A stretch of DNA of 36,952 bases from Flavobacteriales bacterium (GTDB taxonomy: Bacteria; Bacteroidota; Bacteroidia; Flavobacteriales_D; Sanyastnellaceae): positions 1 to 36,952 of the forward strand of contig JAIBBG010000032.1 of assembly GCA_019694805.1 (NCBI GenBank). The letters are read 5' to 3'. Below, piece after piece: positions 33,093-36,952 of this stretch; positions within the stretch are counted from its first letter, which is position 1, and each line of letters begins with the position of its first letter. Made by a program: the position numbers and the translations under genes. The notes beneath the pieces were generated by a model. The model searched no databases. It was not told where the DNA came from and saw nothing but the letters and a program-made list of their open reading frames with translations.

Positions 33093-36000
33093 ATGAAAAA
33101 AACCATTACACTATTGATGTTGGTGTTATGTTTTTTGATCACATCCATTCCAAATTTTGGACAGTGTGATCAAGAATTTTACACCGACTTAAGCGGACCG
33201 TGTGCAACATCGGTCTGTGGTTACGATCCCTATTGTTGCAATGTAGAATGGGATAACATTTGCGCCGGAGAAGCGGCATCTGATCCAAGTTGTGCTTATT
33301 GTTGGGCCGATTGTCATGACAATGACCTTGACAACTACACCAATTGTGATGGTGATTGTGATGACTTTGATGATACAATCCATCCTGGTGCATATGACAT
33401 ATGCGGAAATGGCATTGATGAAGATTGCGATGGATCAGATAATACCTCCGCGTGCGATGCTGCCGGTTATTCGAATACCAGCAGCATATGCGGTGTTACT
33501 GTATGCTCGTTCGATCCATTTTGTTGTGTCACCCAATGGGACAACATTTGTGCATCAGAAGCTACTATAGTTGCGGAATGCCAATTCTGCTGGTGTAATT
33601 GCTATGATAATGATGTTGATGGTTTCACCAATTGTGACGGAGATTGCGACGATTTCGATGATGCAGTATATCCCGGTGCAACTGAGATTTGCAACAACAT
33701 AGATGACGATTGCAACGGTATAATCGATGATGGATTCACCGTTCCATATTACCGTGACTTAGATGGTGATGGTTATGGAAGTCCCATCTTCATGGTTGAA
33801 AGTTGTATTCCGATTGTCGGCTATGTGCTGAATAATTTGGATTGTGACGACACTAATTTCTTTGTCAATCCATCTATTGGTGAGACATGTTCCAATGAAG
33901 TAGATGACAACTGTGATGGGTTCATCGACAACTCATCAGGCTCATGTGATGTAGTAGGTTATGCTGATTTAGCAGGACCATGTGGCACTTCCGTTTGTGC
34001 TTATGATGATTTTTGTTGCAACACTGCGTGGGACATTATCTGTGCAGGTGAAGCAGCATCTGATGCAAACTGTAGCTATTGTGTATGCGGTTGTTATGAT
34101 AATGACATGGATGGTTATACCAACTGCGATGGTGACTGTGATGATTTCAACCCTGCCATCAATCCGGGCGAAGTAGAAATTTGTTCCAACGAGCTTGATG
34201 ATGATTGTAGCAATTTGGTAGATGACGTTAGTGGAAGTTGTGATGCCATGTTTTACAATGACCTTGCCGGTCCTTGTGCAACTGCCATTTGTGCATTCGA
34301 TAATTTCTGCTGCAATGTCGCATGGGATCTACAATGTGCTGCAGAAGCTGCGGCTGATATCAATTGTAGCTACTGCGTTTGCGGTTGTTACGACAATGAC
34401 ATGGATGGATATACCAATTGCGATGGAGATTGCAATGACTTCAATGATGCCATCAATCCGGGTGCTACAGAAGTTTGTGATGAAATCGATAACAATTGTG
34501 ATGGGAACATAGATGAGGGTGTTCAGAATACCTATTACCTAGATGAAGATGGTGATGGATTTGGTACGATTACTTCTACAACCTTTGCTTGTTCATTGCC
34601 TCCAGGATATTCAACCGATGCAAGCGACTGTGATGACTCCAATATTTTAATCAATCCACTTGGCACCGAAACATGCAATGGCATTGATGATGATTGCTCC
34701 AATGGCATTGATGATGGTGTACAAAATACATATTACTTCGACGATGATGGTGATGGATATGGCGACCCAGGGGTTACAACTCTCGCATGCACAACACCGC
34801 CAGGATACGTTGACAATGCGGATGACTGTGATGATTCAGACGCATCAATAAATCCTGACGCTGAAGACATTTGTGACAATGGCATCGATGAAAACTGCGA
34901 TGGTTTTATGGATAATACAACCACCGCTTGCGATAGACTTGGATATTCAGACCTCTCAGGTCCATGTGCAACATTGATTTGCACTTTTGATAGTTTTTGT
35001 TGCTCGACAGAGTGGGACAATGTCTGCGCTGCTGAAGCCATGTTGTATACTGAATGTCAATATTGCTGGTGCGGTTGTTACGACAATGACCTTGATGGTT
35101 ACACCAATTGTGATGGAGATTGTAACGACTTCAACGGATTCATTTATCCGGGAGCTACTGAATTCTGCGATTCGCAAGACAACGATTGTGACGGTTCTAT
35201 AGATGAAGGTCTAACATATAGCACTTATTATATGGATGACGATGGAGATGGTTATGGAGATCCAAATGTGACCACCATAGCTTGTGCACAACCATTTCCA
35301 TACTCAGCAAATAACTTAGACTGCGACGACTCCAACTCTGCTATTCGACCATTTGCACCAGAAGTATGCAATAACATAGACGACGACTGCGACGGCTCCA
35401 TCGATGAAGGCGTACAAAATCTTTACTATGCCGATGCGGATGGAGATGGTTATGGTGATCCACTAGTATCCGTTGCAGATTGTAACCAACCCATCGGATA
35501 TGTCACCGACAACTCGGATTGTGATGATGGAAATGACGCCATCAATGTCACTTCGCTCGAATCATGCAATGGTGCGGATGACAACTGCGATGGAAATGTG
35601 GATGAAGGTCTTCCGACAACCACCTATTATGAAGACGCTGATGGTGATGGTTATGGAAATCCATCATCGACCATCGATTCCTGCTCCGCGGTAAGTGGTT
35701 ATGTCAATAACGACGAAGATTGTGACGACACTGACTCCGATGTAAATCCAGATGCCACAGAAACTTGCAACACCATTGACGATGACTGTGATGGTGATAC
35801 CGATGAAGGCGTTTTGATCACTTTCTATGCAGATACAGACAGCGATGGTTATGGTGATGCCTCGGCCACCGTTCAAGATTGTTCACCTCCATCTGGATAT
35901 GTTACTGACGACACCGATTGCGATGATACCGACGGAAATATTTTCCCTGGAGCTCAAGAGTTCTGCGGAAATGGTGTAGATGATGATTGTGATGGAGATA

Positions 36001-36952
36001 TTGACGAAGTGGGTCTCAACATATTCTTCGCTGATGCCGATGGCGATGGATATGGTGATCCTTCCAATCAAATTGATGCATGTATCCCACCAGTAGGTTA
36101 TGTGACGGATGATACCGATTGTGACGATTCAGATGAAAACGTAAATCCTGGCATGGATGAAGTTTGTGGAAACGGTACCGATGACGATTGTGATGGTGAT
36201 ACCGATGAAGTGCTTCCTTTGACCTATTATGCTGATAGCGATGGTGATGGTTATGGTGATGCTACACAAACCCTTGACGCTTGCACACAACCACTGGGTT
36301 ACGTATCTGATGATACGGATTGTGACGATGCTGATGAAAACGTCAATCCGGGTGTTGATGAAGTATGCAATAATGGTCTCGACGATAATTGCGATGGCAA
36401 TACCGATGACATCCCAACCTTCACATTCTACGCCGATGTGGACGGTGATGGCTATGGTGATCCATCTTCGTTTGTAGTCGATTGCACGTTGCCTTCCGGT
36501 TATGTGACCGATGATACCGATTGTGATGATGCCGATGAAAACGTCAATCCGGGTGCCACTGAAGTTTGTGGAAACGGAACTGACGACGATTGCGATGGCG
36601 ACACAGATGAAGTAGGTATGAATACCTATTTCGCCGATGCGGATGGAGATGGTTATGGTGATGCTTCCAATTCAACCATGGATTGCACACAACCTCTTGG
36701 TTATGTATCTGATGATACCGATTGTGACGATGCTGATGAAAACGTCAATCCGGGTGTTGATGAAGTTTGCAATAATGCTCTCGACGATAACTGCGATGGC
36801 AATACCGATGACATCCCAACCTTCACATTCTACGCCGATATGGACGGTGATGGCTATGGTGATCCATCTTCGTTTGTAGTCGATTGCACGTTGCCATCCG
36901 GTTATGTGACCGATGATACCGATTGTGATGATGCCGATGAAAACGTCAATCC
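33093..36952 (+). CDS. Giant Cys/Asp-rich MopE-type repeat protein, 3' truncated by window
   Basis: An open frame of at least 1286 codons that continues past the window edge, so length and C-terminus are unknown. A signal peptide (MKKTITLLMLVLCFLITS, ending near NFGQ) leads into two module types. Module A, five copies starting near 33165, 33453, 33945, 34239 and 34929, carries CGxxVCxxDPFCCxxxWDxxCAxEA followed by a CYDNDxDGYTNCDGDC segment. Module B, at least twelve copies of 60-67 residues, reads YYxDxDGDGYGDP, then GYVTDDTDCDD, then PGxxEVCxNxxDDDCDG. That is the putative metal-binding (MopE-type) repeat, with calcium-like DxDxDG loops and regular Cys pairs. Surface or extracellular location is expected; T9SS export is inferred from the host. 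It follows the small exported protein gene by 33 bases. Confidence 0.9.
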   Translation, partial: MKKTITLLMLVLCFLITSIPNFGQCDQEFYTDLSGPCATSVCGYDPYCCNVEWDNICAGEAASDPSCAYCWADCHDNDLDNYTNCDGDCDDFDDTIHPGAYDICGNGIDEDCDGSDNTSACDAAGYSNTSSICGVTVCSFDPFCCVTQWDNICASEATIVAECQFCWCNCYDNDVDGFTNCDGDCDDFDDAVYPGATEICNNIDDDCNGIIDDGFTVPYYRDLDGDGYGSPIFMVESCIPIVGYVLNNLDCDDTNFFVNPSIGETCSNEVDDNCDGFIDNSSGSCDVVGYADLAGPCGTSVCAYDDFCCNTAWDIICAGEAASDANCSYCVCGCYDNDMDGYTNCDGDCDDFNPAINPGEVEICSNELDDDCSNLVDDVSGSCDAMFYNDLAGPCATAICAFDNFCCNVAWDLQCAAEAAADINCSYCVCGCYDNDMDGYTNCDGDCNDFNDAINPGATEVCDEIDNNCDGNIDEGVQNTYYLDEDGDGFGTITSTTFACSLPPGYSTDASDCDDSNILINPLGTETCNGIDDDCSNGIDDGVQNTYYFDDDGDGYGDPGVTTLACTTPPGYVDNADDCDDSDASINPDAEDICDNGIDENCDGFMDNTTTACDRLGYSDLSGPCATLICTFDSFCCSTEWDNVCAAEAMLYTECQYCWCGCYDNDLDGYTNCDGDCNDFNGFIYPGATEFCDSQDNDCDGSIDEGLTYSTYYMDDDGDGYGDPNVTTIACAQPFPYSANNLDCDDSNSAIRPFAPEVCNNIDDDCDGSIDEGVQNLYYADADGDGYGDPLVSVADCNQPIGYVTDNSDCDDGNDAINVTSLESCNGADDNCDGNVDEGLPTTTYYEDADGDGYGNPSSTIDSCSAVSGYVNNDEDCDDTDSDVNPDATETCNTIDDDCDGDTDEGVLITFYADTDSDGYGDASATVQDCSPPSGYVTDDTDCDDTDGNIFPGAQEFCGNGVDDDCDGDIDEVGLNIFFADADGDGYGDPSNQIDACIPPVGYVTDDTDCDDSDENVNPGMDEVCGNGTDDDCDGDTDEVLPLTYYADSDGDGYGDATQTLDACTQPLGYVSDDTDCDDADENVNPGVDEVCNNGLDDNCDGNTDDIPTFTFYADVDGDGYGDPSSFVVDCTLPSGYVTDDTDCDDADENVNPGATEVCGNGTDDDCDGDTDEVGMNTYFADADGDGYGDASNSTMDCTQPLGYVSDDTDCDDADENVNPGVDEVCNNALDDNCDGNTDDIPTFTFYADMDGDGYGDPSSFVVDCTLPSGYVTDDTDCDDADENVN
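35199..36952 (+). repeat. MopE-type repeat array with 402-bp higher-order period
   Basis: Nine consecutive module-B units, the last cut by the window edge. The final units have an exact 201-bp period. They also form a two-unit higher-order repeat of 402 bp: 36301-36550 and 36703-36952 differ at only 7 of 250 positions, which points to a recent duplication or gene conversion. Earlier units are more diverged. Confidence 0.9.

Noticed and set aside
33292..36879. Several Met/Val/Ile-rich plus-strand ORFs and minus-strand ORFs within the repeat gene
   Set aside because: They are shifted-frame readings of GATGGTGATGG repeats encoding DGDG loops; the main frame is open throughout.
1..36952. tRNA, rRNA and CRISPR arrays
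   Set aside because: No cloverleaf with a GGTTCGAATC-type T arm, no rRNA-like stretch and no short direct repeats with regular unique spacers were seen. The repeats found are coding or hairpin elements.

Overview
The window comes from a Bacteroidota chromosome, probably Flavobacteriia or Chitinophagia-like. The evidence is a GldF gliding-motility permease, several secreted repeat proteins (two with recognisable type IX secretion (T9SS) C-terminal sorting domains), menaquinone rather than ubiquinone genes, -7 boxes of the TAnnTTTG type typical of the Bacteroidetes housekeeping sigma factor, and an almost complete lack of Shine-Dalgarno sequences except in front of rpsU. I see no prophage, IS element, CRISPR array, rRNA or tRNA. 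Most of the window is ordinary core genome; the least ordinary part is the right end.

Layout. 1-2.1 kb (+): a T9SS-sorted leucine-rich-repeat protein and a small lipoprotein. 2.1-5.0 kb (-): gldF, an antibiotic-biosynthesis-monooxygenase-like protein, a SAM hydrolase (DUF62) and phoH. 5.0-5.4 kb: an intergenic region with two tandem hairpin repeats that share a loop and a downstream anti-loop. 5.4-10.5 kb (-): a run that could be one transcript, namely an OmpR-type response regulator, 3-hydroxyacyl-CoA dehydrogenase, a saccharopine-dehydrogenase-like enzyme, an AlkD-like protein, DUF4293 and a lipoprotein. 10.5-10.6 kb: a candidate structured RNA ending in an intrinsic terminator. 10.7-12.4 kb (+): a subtilisin-family protease. 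12.5-13.7 kb (-): a low-molecular-weight phosphatase, a zeta-toxin-like kinase and an overlapping 52-codon ORF that may be its antitoxin. 13.8-15.8 kb (+): a Kazal-type lipoprotein and prfC. 15.8-18.5 kb: a conserved protein of unknown function and a divergent formylglycine-generating-enzyme-like protein that lacks the catalytic cysteines. 18.5-26.8 kb (-): menD-menB-menA-(DUF418-like membrane protein)-menC-menE-rdgB, then accA, with four-base ATGA overlaps at several junctions. 27.0-29.2 kb (+): an NAD(P)-binding protein, then rpsU-xerC-hpf. 29.3-32.3 kb (-): a 1007-residue FG-GAP/UnbV/SprB-repeat T9SS protein. 32.6-36.95 kb (+): a small exported protein and the start of a giant Cys/Asp-rich repeat protein (MopE-type putative metal-binding repeats) that runs off the right edge.

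How the genes fit together. The men cluster supplies menaquinone for respiration. The rpsU-xerC-hpf block combines translation, chromosome-dimer resolution and ribosome hibernation. gldF and the T9SS cargo belong to the gliding/secretion surface programme. The strongest candidates for a second look are the rpsU leader with its near-perfect Shine-Dalgarno sequence, the pseudoknot-like tandem repeats at 5.2-5.3 kb, the three-hairpin RNA at 10.5 kb, the zeta-like toxin with its overlapping small ORF, and the two-module Cys-rich repeat protein with a 402-bp higher-order duplication.
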